Shown here: positions 46,482 to 57,590 of the stretch, in pieces
Layout of the letters: every line of letters starts with the position of its first letter
Position numbering within the stretch: the stretch's first letter is position 1
Assembly (NCBI GenBank): GCA_027475525.1
Contig: JAMWFC010000111.1
Coordinates: forward strand, 558,001 to 622,000
Direction: 5' to 3'
DNA: 64,000 bases
Source of the DNA: Macrolepiota albuminosa
Lineage: Eukaryota; Basidiomycota; Agaricomycetes; Agaricales; Agaricaceae
Made by a program: the position numbers and the translations under genes
Notes under the pieces: model-generated
The model's input: only the letters and a program-made list of their open reading frames with translations
Database searches by the model: none
What the model was told of the DNA's origin: nothing

Positions 46482-46744
46482 GACGAGCGAGAAAACTTGT
46501 CCAGACGCGTGATCTCTTTACACTCGTCACACCGTGACTTGCATTTCTATCCTCGACCCTCAGGCCTCATCCTCTGCCTTGTAATTTTTTTTCTTTACAC
46601 TCGTCACACCGTGACTTGCATTTCTATCCTCGACCCTCAGGCCTCATCCTCTGCCTTGTAATTTTTTTTATCTTTATCCGTTCCTTTGTGTATACATACC
46701 CTTTATATATTGAAGTCTTGCTCATTACTCCTTTCTCCTGATTA
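46482..46744. promoter_or_regulatory. Shared promoter interval of COQ1 and BRF1, containing a 77-bp seam
   Basis: Divergent start codons lie at 46481 and 46745. The interval holds a 77-bp tandem repeat (46515-46668), so its true length is probably about 186 bp. TATATATT lies near 46703. Confidence 0.55.
46515..46668. repeat. 77-bp exact tandem repeat (assembly seam 1)
   Basis: Copies at 46515-46591 and 46592-46668 starting TCTTTACACTCGTCAC; perfect identity, period 77. Noncoding. Interpreted as an unmerged contig overlap. Confidence 0.9.
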
Positions 46745-49200
46745 ATGGTGTCGTCATTTGTGCACGTTCCATTTTTTGGAATCTAATCTCCTTCCAGCCG
46801 GTGTGTAACGATTGTGGTGGGACAGTCATCGAATATGATACTGCTGCGGGTAACGGTTTCTGTGTCGCATGCGGAACTGTCGTTGAGGAAAGTCTGATCG
46901 TGAGTGAGGTTGCTTTCGGGGAGATGTCAAATGGCGCAGCCATGGTACAAGGCTCCTTCGTGGGTCAAGGGGCCAGTGAGTAAAGCATTGTCGCTCTTAT
47001 CAATGCATTGATCCATTGTATGTCTTTCAGCACATGCGAGGATGTCCGGTCCGTTCGGAAACCGTGGCAATAGCGAGTCAAGGGAGCAGACGATTGCAAA
47101 TGGTAAGACCTACTGGAGTACCTCGAAACGATAAGTTTAATCGATGTGTATAGCGACAAAAAAGATCCAAAGTATTGCAAATGTCCTTCGTCTTTCTGAC
47201 TTCGTCTGTCTGGCTGCTACCCGAATGTATACCCTTGCAGTAGAGCACAAATTCACGAAGGGACGGAAAAGTCTTAACGTCGTCGCAGTCTGTCTCTACG
47301 TTGCATGTCGCCAGAAAGAAACGAGAAATTATATGCTGATTGATTTCTCAGATCTTCTTCAAGTGAGTGTCTATATCTGCCTATTCAATTGCTGTCCCGA
47401 CTCCCATTTGAACATCAGGTCAACGTGTTCGAACTCGGCCACACATATCTTCAGCTTGTACAGACTTTGAACCTCCGATTACCGCTTGTTGATCCCTCAC
47501 ACTATATCTCCCGCTTTGCTGCTTTACTAGAATTTGGTGACGAGACTCACAAGGTAGCAACTGATGCTGTTCGCCTTGTACAGCGTTTTGACCGTGATTG
47601 GATGACGCGCGGTCGTCGTCCAGCCGGTATTTGTGGAGCCGCATTACTTCTCGCCGCTAGGATGAATAACTTCCGAAGGTCAGTTGAGGAGATTGTACAG
47701 GTCGTGAAAATTGCCGATACGACCCTGAAGAAGCGTCTTGACGAATTCAAGAATACCCCGAGTGGAAGTCTAACGCTGGCCGATTTTAGGAATGTGTGGC
47801 TAGAGGAAGAAATGGACCCTCCGGCTTTTACTAAAGGCAAGGAGAGGGAAGAAGCAGAAAGAGCGGCTATGGAGGAAGCCGCTCGCGATAATGGTGATGA
47901 AGCAGATGAGCAAACTGGAAAGGTCAAAGAAAAAAGAAAGGGCTCGAAAAAGAAGCGGAAGAGAGAGGAAGGTTCCGATGGCGAGAACGAGATACAAATT
48001 ATCGAAACCAAAGCAGCACCTCTTAAACCCCCTCCAATCGATCCTGTCCTCTTGACCCAAGGAATACTCCAAGGGACGATACAACCTCTTCCTCTTTTTA
48101 TGCCTGATCATGATATGGACGAAACTACTTATATCATTGACCCTGCGCTGCTCAGTACTGAACAACTCCTACTTCATTCAGGATCGCGGGATCCACCAAA
48201 TTCGCGATCGCCACCACAATCACCGCTTTTAGACGGTCCTCCTTCCTCTTCAACACTTGTGGCACCCCCGACTTTGGAAGTAGACGACACTGTTTCAACT
48301 GTGCTTGCAGAGGAAGTTACTACCTTTCTCAGCAACACTCAAGGCGCAATGCTCAGCGGTGCCCTCGATGAGGCCGAAGAACGACGGCTTGCTTCAATAA
48401 CTGTCGACGATGAACTGCTTGGGCTAGATGAGGAAGAGTTGGATCGATTTCTGCTTTCAGAGGCCGAGGTGAAGATTAAAGAGCGCGTTTGGGTAGAGTT
48501 GAACAAAGATTATCTTGAAGCAATTGCAGGTATGTATTTCTACCTCCTGTATAGTTGTTCCGCAGTCCATCATATGGAAGGCATTCCGGTGTTTGATCGC
48601 GGTTCACTTTGCTCATGGGTTTTTTTTAGCGAAAGGCGAGCAACAAGAATCAGGGTCGACTACCAAGAGTAAGAAGGTTCGTGTCCCGATTCTGGCAATT
48701 TTTTTCCCATTTTTTGGATTTCACCAAATGTGTGTTCAAATGTCCTTCATGGTCAACAGCGTCGGAAAATGAATACCAAACCGCGTGATGCAACGACACC
48801 TCATGGTAATACTGCGGCGGAGTCGGTGCGGAATTTGCTGAAGAAGAATCCGAAATACAGCAAACGCATCAACTATGATGCGCTCAAAGATCTGTTCGTG
48901 GAGAGCGGAGGATCATCTTCTGTCGCGGCGAAGATGAGGTTGGGTGCGATCAAGGATGACGATGATTTGTACACCTTCGATGACGAAAAGGACGAAGACC
49001 GGTTAGGTATGGTGATCATCGAAGAGGAACCTGGCTCCGTCGCAGTCACGCCTGCATCTTCTACACAACCGAGGAAAATCCCTGGTGCTGAGCTTGGCGA
49101 GAATGCCGATGCGGACGCGGACGCTGATGGTGATGGTGACGAGGGCAGCGACTATGGTCCCGAGAATGGATGGGAAGATGCATATGAACAGGAGATATAG
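46745..49200 (+). CDS. BRF1: TFIIIB subunit Brf1
   Basis: TFIIB-related factor that recruits RNA polymerase III with TBP; nuclear. Exons: 46745-46747 (ATG only, inferred), 46798-46975, 47031-47102, 47154-47362, 47419-48529, 48630-48676 and 48760-49200. They join in frame to about 686 residues. Zinc ribbon VCNDCGG...FCVACGTVVEE at the N-terminus; cyclin folds (KSLNVVAVCLYVACRQKE; RRPAGICGAALLLAARMNN); a Lys/Glu-rich linker; and the Brf1 homology block IKERVWVELNKDYLEAIA, continuing after the intron as AKGEQQE. The acidic tail (DADADADGDGDEG) ends EQEI. A start exon of only ATG is unusual; the alternative is a longer, unseen 5' exon. Confidence 0.93.
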
Positions 49201-49361
49201 AGGTGGAGAAACAACATCCTAATATGTATTATTATTTCCGGAGCAGTGCAATTGATATTCCATGTTTCCAGCATGAAAGCTGCTTTAGTAAACCAATTGC
49301 GTCACGTGTTAATAATGACCGAAATCCTGAACGGAATTGATCAACAACCTGACATTTAACA

Positions 49362-52300
49362 ATGTCTACTTCCCTGGCACTCAGCAGCCAGCCAGATATA
49401 TCCCTTGGTAGTGATATACTTGCTACTCTCGGTGCAGAAGGCAAGTCTCCCTGGCACTCAGCAGCCAGCCAGATATATCCCTTGGTAGTGATATACTTGC
49501 TACTCTCGGTGCAGAAGGCAAGTCTGGAGCGATGCCCCCGAAACGCCTGTTGCATCGCGTCCTAGGCGCACGACACGAGCCAGTGTAGCTGGAACCAAAG
49601 CACCGCTCACTTTGCGCGACCAAGAAAAAGTATGCAAATAGTTCTATTTCTTATCATATATACCCCTCTTGACTATATTTTTTGGTACGTATAGCACATC
49701 GACAACCTCAAAAAGGAGAACTTTAGTATCAAACTGCGGGTTCACTTCTTGGAAGACCAACTAGCTAAACTGGCTCCTGATCAGATGGATGCCGTTCTCA
49801 AACAAAACATCAACCTCAAGATTGAGGTCCAACAACGCGGTATGGAGATGAAGAAACTAAAAAAGTTGGTCATCGAACTTGAACGCGAACTTGATCGTCT
49901 CCAACGAGCAGGAGGGTCTAAGAATCGGGAACGAGAGTTGGAAGAAAAGCTGGAAGAAAGGGATCGCGAGTTGAAGGAGCTGAGAAGACGGTACAGTGGA
50001 CAAAGTGATGATGATGAGATGTTCCGAGAGTTAGAGGCACGAAATACTGAACTGCAAGAACAAAACGATGGCGCGAAGGCAATCATCGAAGAAAATTTGG
50101 AAGAAATCGAGCGGTTAAAGGAGATCATCGAACGGAGAGGAGACGTGTCACTGGCCGAGAGTTCGAGTGGTGAAGGAAGAAGGGCGAGCGGTTAAAGGAG
50201 ATCATCGAACGGAGAGGAGACGTGTCACTGGCCGAGAGTTCGAGTGGTGAAGGAAGAAGGGGAGGCTCAAGCGGAGGGTTGAAGAACTAGTGGCTGAGAA
50301 CGAGGAACTTCATGTGCGGTTGGATGAGCATGCGGAAATAATAGCCCAGAGGGAGGATGAGAAAGAGGATTTGCAGGATGAGATTAGCTCTCTACGGTTG
50401 GAAATCGAGGATATCCAGCGAAGAAGAGAGGCAGAATCTCTCGAAAGAAGCGAGAGCAGGGCTCAGATTTTGGAGGAGCGAGAAGAGAGGGAAGCTGTAG
50501 AAGAAGATCTTAATGCTCTTCGGGACAAACTAGCGGCGGCGATGATAGAGCTACAACAAAAGGAGGACGACGTCGACTTTAAAACGCGCGAGATCGAGGA
50601 ACTTGTGGCGGAGCATCAACGTATCATTGAGGTTGTGGATAACGAGTGGAGGGGAGAGGTTGAAGAGGTACGCAACCAGGTGGAAGAATTGCGTGACGTA
50701 CGTCTGTTTCATTATGAAATTGGCTTGGATGCTCATACTTAGACAACAGGTTCTTTCTGAGCGGGAATCTGAATGCAAGGATCTTCGTTTGATGGTTTCC
50801 GAGCACGAAACGCTGTCAGCAGAACTTCGAAACAAGTTCGAAGCGGCCCTTGCTCAACTAGAAGAAGAAAGCGACCAAAAGGATGCAGAGATCGAGGCCC
50901 TGAACAGTGCGGTGGAGAAGCTTTCCACTCAGTTAGATCAGATAGAGGATGATGCTGAAAGGTTTAAAGATGACACGGAACGTTTTCGAGAAGATGATGC
51001 AATTGAACGAGAGCGTCTCGAAGCACTTGTAGCAGCATTGAAAGAGGTAAGTATTGCGGAATCGTCTTCTCCCAGTAGACTTTAACTCACCTCGACTTGC
51101 GTTTCTTCTGCACGACAGAAAGTTGCCTCGGTCAAGGCTGAACTTCAGGAAATGACGGAAATGTATGAAGCCTGTAACGCTGAGATTCATGCCCACCGCT
51201 CGAGACAAGAAGAGCTGGCTCAACATGTTGAGGATTTAGTAGAAGAGACTCGACGAGAACGCTCAGCGCGCGAACGTCTCGAGGCAGATCTAGAAGCTGC
51301 CGACAAAGAGCGCGAGGACGCGGTTCGACATGAACGACGAAACCTGGAGGCCAAAGAATCGGCTCTTCAGAAAGCCTTGAACGATTTAGCCCGTGTCCAG
51401 TCGTTACTAAGCCAACGAGAGTCTGACCTACAGGCCGTGCAGACTGCGTTGCAGACCCTGGAAGCTGAATCAAAGAGGCTGGGGGAGACACATACCACGG
51501 CACGGTTCTCGTTACAGCTGGAAACAGATCGGCTGAAACGCGATTTGGAGCGGGTTGAGGCCGAGTTATCTCGCGCACGGAAGGAGTTGGACGACAAGGA
51601 TTCTAAGAACCGTGATAGAGATGGTGCCCTGGATAAAATTCATAGTGAAAAGCGAGAGTTGGAGAGCCAGCTCGCTGCACAGACTCAAGCTCGTTTGAAT
51701 ATTTCCGAGAAGTTTGACGGTGTACAGGGGACTCTTCGTACAACGGAGGGGGAAATTACAGCGTTCAAGGTGAAGGTGGCAGAATTGGAGCAAAGACTAT
51801 CAAAGGACCAAAGGTCTTTGTTGAACGCCGAGAGCCAATATCGCGATCAATTGACGCAGAATTGGAGCAAAGACTATCAAAGGACCAAAGGTCTTTGTTG
51901 AACGCCGAGAGCCAATATCGCGATCAATTGACGAGCGTAACACGCTACTGTTGACGATTTATCAATATCTCGACAAAATTCTGGGTGTAGACAAGACGCC
52001 CGTAAGTCTGCGATTTCTATACTCTGATTCTTCCCTCATTTGGTAACGCTTTTCATGGAGGTAGAAGAAAGGTGGGCAGGCAGAAACCAAGCCCTTCACA
52101 AACTTCAGTGTCTTCCATGACAACCTCATAACACGACTAAAAGCTCTTAGTCAGATTCAACTGGACTTTGAAAAGAAATGTAAGGAGGCCGAGGGAAGGT
52201 TTACTGACAAGTTGAATGATCTACGGAAACAACTTGACCACCGATGGAAGCAGATTGACAAATTTGAGGCAAGCGTCAAAACTTTTGCCGAGATTAAGAC

Positions 52301-52880
52301 AACCTGGCGTCGAAAACTTGCTTCCAGAGAGGGAGAGCTAGAAGCCGTCAAGGTGCACTTTGTTATATTAATTATTGCGTTTTAACTCATTTTGAAATAC
52401 CCACAGACAACTAACGCAGAGATGGCGCTGCAGCTCGCCAATATCAAGCGTCCAGGTCAAACAACAGACGCAATGGAAGTGCGCTCGCTGTCAACACGAG
52501 CTGCCAATGCGGAGCGGCGGCTTAACAATGCTCAGAATCAGCTTCTGGCGACAGAGGAAAAGGTTGCGGCTATGAACCAGCGAAGTGCCGCTGCCGATGC
52601 TAAGTGGGAAGCACGAGTGAAAGAGTATGAAGCGCGTTTGAAAGCAGCTGAGGAGAGGGTCAAGCGTGAGCGCCAAGGTGGCAAGGAGAGGGTCACAGAA
52701 TTGGAGAGTAACCTCAAGTACGTCCTTTAGTCACTCTTGAACTGAAGTATGATTAATAACCTGCACAGGAGTATACAACGACAATTGGAGGTTGCCCACA
52801 AACGAAACCAACAACTAGCAGAGGTGATGGAGTCAAATAAGGTTTCCCGTTCTCCTTCTGGTTCTTTAACCCCTAAATAA
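49362..52880 (+). CDS. Centrosomin-N-motif coiled-coil protein (gamma-tubulin complex receptor-like)
   Basis: A long coiled-coil protein with a centrosomin N-terminal motif 1 near its start: DQEK|HIDNLKKENFSIKLRVHFLEDQL across the intron 49630-49694. This motif binds gamma-tubulin complexes in Mto1/Pcp1/CDK5RAP2-type proteins, so a spindle-pole or microtubule-organising role is inferred. Nearly all the rest is heptad-rich. Further introns: 50698-50749, 51047-51118, 52002-52064, 52353-52406 and 52718-52768. It ends VSRSPSGSLTPK with TAA at 52880. Three 77-bp seams (49371, 50108, 51779) break the frame; removing one copy of each, plus one missing base at each, gives a continuous frame. No basis to choose a yeast symbol. 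Confidence 0.82.
49371..49524. repeat. 77-bp exact tandem repeat (seam 2)
   Basis: Copies at 49371 and 49448 starting TCCCTGGCACTCAGC, in the first exon of the coiled-coil gene. Collapsing one copy leaves the two flanks one base out of frame (KS|G... to SDAPETPVASRPRR). Confidence 0.9.
50108..50261. repeat. 77-bp exact tandem repeat (seam 3)
   Basis: Copies at 50108 and 50185 starting CGAGCGGTTAAAGG, inside the coiled-coil gene. The frame left of it ends SSGEGRR; to the right, RLKRRVEELVAENEEL resumes in a frame needing one more base after collapse. Confidence 0.9.
51779..51933. repeat. 77-bp exact tandem repeat (seam 4)
   Basis: Copies at 51779 and 51856, GCAGAATTGGAGC. Left frame SQYRDQLT; right frame ERNTLLLTIYQYLDKIL. 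One added base after collapse joins them. Confidence 0.9.
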
Positions 52881-53237
52881 CTAATGGAATCATGGTCCTT
52901 CTCATTTGTATACCCAGTGCACTTACAACCATGTATAATATTCATCAAGTACTTATTACAGCCCATAATCAGTGATGTGAGAGATTTGTTTGATGAATTG
53001 CAAGGTGTACCCTGCCACCAGAAATCTATTGTGAGAAATCTATAATCAGTGATGTGAGAGATTTGTTTGATGAATTGCAAGGTGTACCCTGCCACCAGAA
53101 ATCTATTGTGAGAAATCTACTCGATGCGAGTAAACATAGGGCGAGGGGTTGGGCAAGAGTTGCATAGGAAAGATGTGATCCGGTTTACTACTTAGCTAAA
53201 AGATTAAATTCACTAATCAATACGCCACTTGACCCAC
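52881..53237. other. Intergenic tail-to-tail region with seam 5
   Basis: Lies between convergent genes. It contains a 77-bp exact repeat with copies at 52965 and 53042 (ATAATCAGTGATGTG). No gene seen. Confidence 0.7.
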
Positions 53238-54155
53238 TCAGCTGAACTTCAGATTCCTAGTCGAGTTTTTGAAAACTCCATGAGAAGACGGATCCTGTGA
53301 GAGATCCGCGGAGCGTATGGTTCCAGTTTCAGGAGCTTGCATGGGAAATGAGCTCCAGTCGAATTGTAAAGAAGTATCGGTCTCGAGAAAAAGGCCAGTA
53401 GAATGTGGTAAAGATGGCCTCGATGACTCCGGATTGGATGCATGTGATGCTCCTGGATGAAAAAGGTCCTTATCCCAAGTATAGGAAAAAAGGTCGTGCG
53501 TGGAACGATCATAAGAGCTTCTATAAGCATCCGAACACGAATAGGAGAGGGCGGCAGATATGTCTCCAGAATAAGCACTATTGTCAAGAGGTGCAGAATA
53601 CGGAAGCAAAACTTCTTTTCGCGTATACGTTTTCTCATTACCAGGCTGTCTGGTGCTGACGATAGGTTTCGCTTTGAGCCTTTGACAATCGGGAACGTAA
53701 CCATGTTTCTTCTTTCTGTGCCGAGTCAAGCTTCCTGGGTCAGCTGTACGGTAGTCGCAGTCCGGACAGGCACGGGGCTTCTCTCCAGTGCTACAAATAT
53801 GGTTGGTGATAGATAAGTCATTAAGAATCTCTCAACAGGAGGACAAGCTCACTGGGTATAAATGTGCGTATTCAAGTTCGACTTTTGCAGATTTTGATAT
53901 TCGCAGCCTTGATAGGGACATTTATACATCCTAGTAGATGATGATCAGCCATTCGGAACACTCAATGACACAATAGGACGATATACTTACGTGACTGCAT
54001 CATTGGGTCTGTGAAGTTGCTCGTGACGAGGGACATCGCCTTTGTATCGGATAACTACCCCACACACCCTGCACGGCTCGGTGTTTATCTCTTTCTGTCA
54101 AGGTAAGCATCGCGGGTCCGTGGAAGATTTATAGCCTTGGACCCACAGGAGGCAT
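53238..54155 (-). CDS. C2H2 zinc-finger protein, paralogue 1
   Basis: A short start exon (MPP) at 54155 is followed by GT-AG introns and three finger modules. Finger 1: CRVCGVVIRYKGDVPRHEQLH. Finger 2: CPYQGCEYQNLQKSNLNTH (Cys pair, then His). Finger 3: CPDCDYRTADPGSLTRHRKKKH (near 53690-53770), preceded by the TGEKP linker. The Ser-rich tail has LFSYTWDKDLFHPG, matched by paralogue 2 (MFSFTWDKNLFPLEG), and ends NLKFS at 53238. A DNA-binding regulator is inferred from the fingers; target unknown. It is a head-to-tail duplicate of the gene at 55109-56323. Confidence 0.8.
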
Positions 54156-55108
54156 GATCCACTGATGGAGAAGCACAGAAGAACTCGGGCGCCTGGTAAC
54201 CTTGACCGACAGTTGCGCATTTAAGAAAATCCTTCATCCTGAGCTTACAGGATTGGTCGCAGCCGTTTTCTCATATTACTCTGTAAGGTAAGAAGAAGTG
54301 AATGAAAGAGCCAATCGTCCTAGAACAATGATGGATTTGTTGAACAGTTTTCTCCATTAAAGGAGATTTGTGATTGAAACAAACAGTCTCGGGTAGATAA
54401 GATATCGACAGGAAGATATCTTCCCTGACAATGGGACTACATACGTTACAGCTGCTGGCCCAGCCCCAGTATATATATTACGGCGCTAATTTCCAGATTA
54501 AACAAATGTCACTGCGTTCGAGAAAGTGACTGAAACTTGCTATCATTTTGGGCGAACCCTCTCGCCCTCCCTCTTCACATCTGGGGGAAGTCTTGGTCAT
54601 CCCTGCAACCTCCCTTTGGTGTACCGAGACTGAGTAGTGCGAACCAAATCCTTTGTTTGGCTTCTCGTTTTTTCTTGGCGCGCTCGACCTCGATCCCAAA
54701 AAACATATGCTGTTTTTCGGTAATTTTCTCTTCTCCCAAGTCACCCGAATAGATCCCAAGCACGATTCGAGATAAAACATCGGACAATGTTTTTCGGTAA
54801 TTTTCTCTTCTCCCAAGTCACCCGAATAGATCCCAAGCACGATTCGAGATAAAACATCGGACAATATTGACGTTAAGCTTTAAAGTTCGCATTGACCCAA
54901 CAACACTCTATACATAATACTTTCGATTGAGTGGTTTTGAATTCAACGACCGCCAGTCTAGCCGTCTACGGACAGGGAAAACACTCCGAATAGCTTACTC
55001 TAGAACGCCTTGGTAAGATTGCAGATGCTACTACTAATACAGTGGATTGGATAATACAACTGATGTTACAATAGATAGGAATAAGAATAGAGTGTATGTA
55101 ATGTGCAT
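54156..55108. promoter_or_regulatory. Promoter region of zinc-finger paralogue 1, with seam 6
   Basis: 953 bp without a gene. CCAATCGTCCTAGA at 54311-54324 and TTAAAGGAGATT near 54357 are shared with the upstream region of paralogue 2. The 77-bp exact repeat (copies at 54711 and 54788, TGTTTTTCGGTAATTTTC) lies farther upstream, near the 3' side of paralogue 2. Confidence 0.6.
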
Positions 55109-56323
55109 TCAGAAGATGAAATCGCTGAAGCCGCAATCTGCAGCCGATGCAGGGGATGATGAAAAAGTGTCGGTACAATAATCAGAGAAGTAGGATTCAG
55201 GGAAAGAAGCAGGGGAGGTTGAGTAATGGGGGAAATCGGCCGAATACGACGATTCAGGCGATCCATAGCTGTTAGTGTCATCTGCAAGAGCAGAGACGGT
55301 AGTTGGGATCACGACAGGGTCGAAAATCCATGAGAAATCCTCATCTGAGGAGTGTCATCTGCAAGAGCAGAGACGGTAGTTGGGATCACGACAGGGTCGA
55401 AAATCCATGAGAAATCCTCATCTGAGGAACTGATGAGAATCTGCGAGATATGTCTGTGCAGGACGGACGGATGGAGAGTTTTGTGAAAACAGATCCATAA
55501 GTCAAAAGAGTCGTCAATGCGATCGAAAAGCTGACTGCACGTGTCCACTGCGGGGGAGAGACCGGAATAGGGCAAATCAAGTGATGGGCGTGATTCCAAA
55601 ATGGACGACGTTCCTTCCAAAGGAAAAAGATTTTTATCCCAAGTAAATGAGAACATATTGTCCTGTGCCTCGCTGCAGGTCGCATCTGAGGTACCAAAAC
55701 CAAGGTATGTGGAATCCATGGTTGCATAGAAGGCTTCAGGAAGGAGCTCGGATGCAGGGATAGGCGATGCGGAAATTTCTTTGCGCTTATAAGGGGTGTG
55801 GCGCCGCGATTGCTTGTTGATAGTAGTAGTAGAAGCCTTTGCTTTGCCGGTTTTTCGGTTTGGGACATATCCATGCTTCCTTTTCCTATGCCGGGTCAAG
55901 CACCCGGGATCAGCTGTACGGTAATCGCAGTCTGGGCAGGCATGGGGCTTCTCGCCAGTACTGAAGAGAGAAAGAATGAGCATTAGAAAGACTTTCAAAG
56001 GGGAAAATGGTATTTACTGTGTGAAGAGATGAGTATTTAGGTTTGACTTCTGAAGAGTCCGATATGCGCAGCCTTCATAATGGCATTCAAACATCCTGGA
56101 AGGTTCGAGTCAATTGAGAGTCAGACAATCAGATGAGAATCACATACACAACAGCATCATTGGGTTTGTGAAGTTGTTCATGACGGGCTACATCCCCTTT
56201 ATAACGGATGACGACCCCGCATACCTTGCAAGGTTCAGTATTGATTTCTTTCTGAAAAAAAAAGAGAAACATTAGTCCGGGATGCGCTGGATTGCAATCA
56301 TGGGTACCCACAGTACGAGACAT
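55109..56323 (-). CDS. C2H2 zinc-finger protein, paralogue 2
   Basis: Start MSRT at 56323, then an intron. Finger 1: CKVCGVVIRYKGDVARHEQLH. Finger 2: CHYEGCAYRTLQKSNLNTH. A linker TGEKP spans an intron, and finger 3 is CPDCDYRTADPGCLTRHRKRKH. The Ser/Pro-rich tail carries MFSFTWDKNLFP and ends ADCGFSDFIF. A 77-bp exact repeat (55274-55427) interrupts the tail; removing one copy joins VSALADDT to NSYGSPESSYS in frame. A nuclear regulator is inferred. The tandem arrangement (starts 2168 bp apart) and shared promoter motif indicate a local duplication. Confidence 0.8.
55274..55428. repeat. 77-bp exact tandem repeat (seam 7)
   Basis: Copies at 55274 and 55351 starting AGTGTCATCTGCAAG. This is the one coding seam where removing exactly one copy restores the frame without adding a base. 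Confidence 0.9.
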
Positions 56324-57590
56324 GATCCGATGATATAAAATAGAATCACTGATACGCGGGAGAAGGGCGGAAGGACTGATTTGTATAGTGGGCGGGGCGC
56401 TCTGGAGCGTATAGCTCCCGGAATAGCCTCGCCTTTAAAGTAATCCCCCCATCCTCGAAGGTCCTGAGCAGCACGATTGGTTTTCACCCACTTTTTGCGT
56501 TATTACTCTAGAAGGCAAGAAAAAAAATGGTTTAGCGAACCAATCGTCCTAGAGAGGCAGGTGGAGGCCCAAGCACAGCGGAATAAGGGAATAACAACAG
56601 ATTGGCTGAGCCCATTTTGATGAAAATAGCCTTTAAAGGAGATTACAAAAAGCAATGGCCATGTTTTCCGGTTACAGAGATATTCAACCTATGTCGCAGC
56701 AACGACATACAGGTTTTTTGTCCTCTTAAGGAAGGTCCGTCGTCAAGGCCAAGTGGACTGAGACGAGAAAGTGGCAGCTTTTCGACGGCACATGAACATT
56801 CTCAATGAAGGAGACAATGAGGTCTGTCACTGTTCTGAAGATGTGCCTTTGGAACGAAGCTTAAGGCCACGAACATTCTCAATGAAGGAGACAATGAGGT
56901 CTGTCACTGTTCTGAAGATGTGCCTTTGGAACGAAGCTTAAGGCCACCGAGTGGAGATTTGTGAAAGAAATCATTGTGCACTGATTTCATTCGAGGCTGA
57001 CAAAGAAACGCATCAGATATCTAGATTAACTAATAAATTGTACAGCGCCTCTCTCAGGGATGATGACATCGAGGCAACCTAATCTTCCGAGTCAGCCCAT
57101 ATATATGGCCAGATATCATCGTAGCACACGTATTCGCCGAAATTTAGTCGTCAACAGCCCTCTCAATAGATCATGCACTCAAGATCTCGCTGATTGAAGA
57201 AGCTTAAAGCTTAAAGCTTCTTCAAGGCCTATAAATATCACTCCTTTTATCTTATAGCATGAAAATCAGAGAATCGTTGGGTCTCCCTGCGAGTAGATGA
57301 GAACAAGGTTGACCGATCCGCCGCGTTCGAGAATCGTTTTTTAGTGAGATGAGTATCAGTTTAGGTGAACTAACAGCTGGAACAACAGATTTTGAATCAT
57401 CAGGACTATGATGACGGGTTACTCATAGTAAGGGTGATAGAAACAGGGCAACAGAGAGAAACTCGTTCGCAATTGCTCAATGTCCACAGAGAGACTTCCT
57501 ATAAGCCTTGCATTAGTGTCATTACCACTATCATGCGTGTTTAAATGTATGATACAAAATAAACATGTATTTAGTATATGGTTTTCCACA
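56324..57590. promoter_or_regulatory. Promoter region of zinc-finger paralogue 2, with seam 8
   Basis: 1267 bp without a supportable gene. CCAATCGTCCTAGA at 56540-56553 and TTTAAAGGAGATT at 56630 repeat the promoter of paralogue 1. A 77-bp exact repeat has copies at 56794 and 56871 (GAACATTCTCAATGAAGG). A 32-bp imperfect palindrome lies at 57194-57225. Confidence 0.6.
57194..57225. repeat. 32-bp imperfect palindrome
   Basis: TTGAAGAAGCTT and AAGCTTCTTCAA are 12-bp perfect arms around an 8-bp AAGCTT-containing centre. Could form a hairpin; no known role. Confidence 0.6.

Noticed and set aside
49362..52880. Calling the coiled-coil gene a pseudogene because of its frameshifts
   Set aside because: Every frame break except introns coincides with a 77-bp seam, and the frames resume with good heptad structure.
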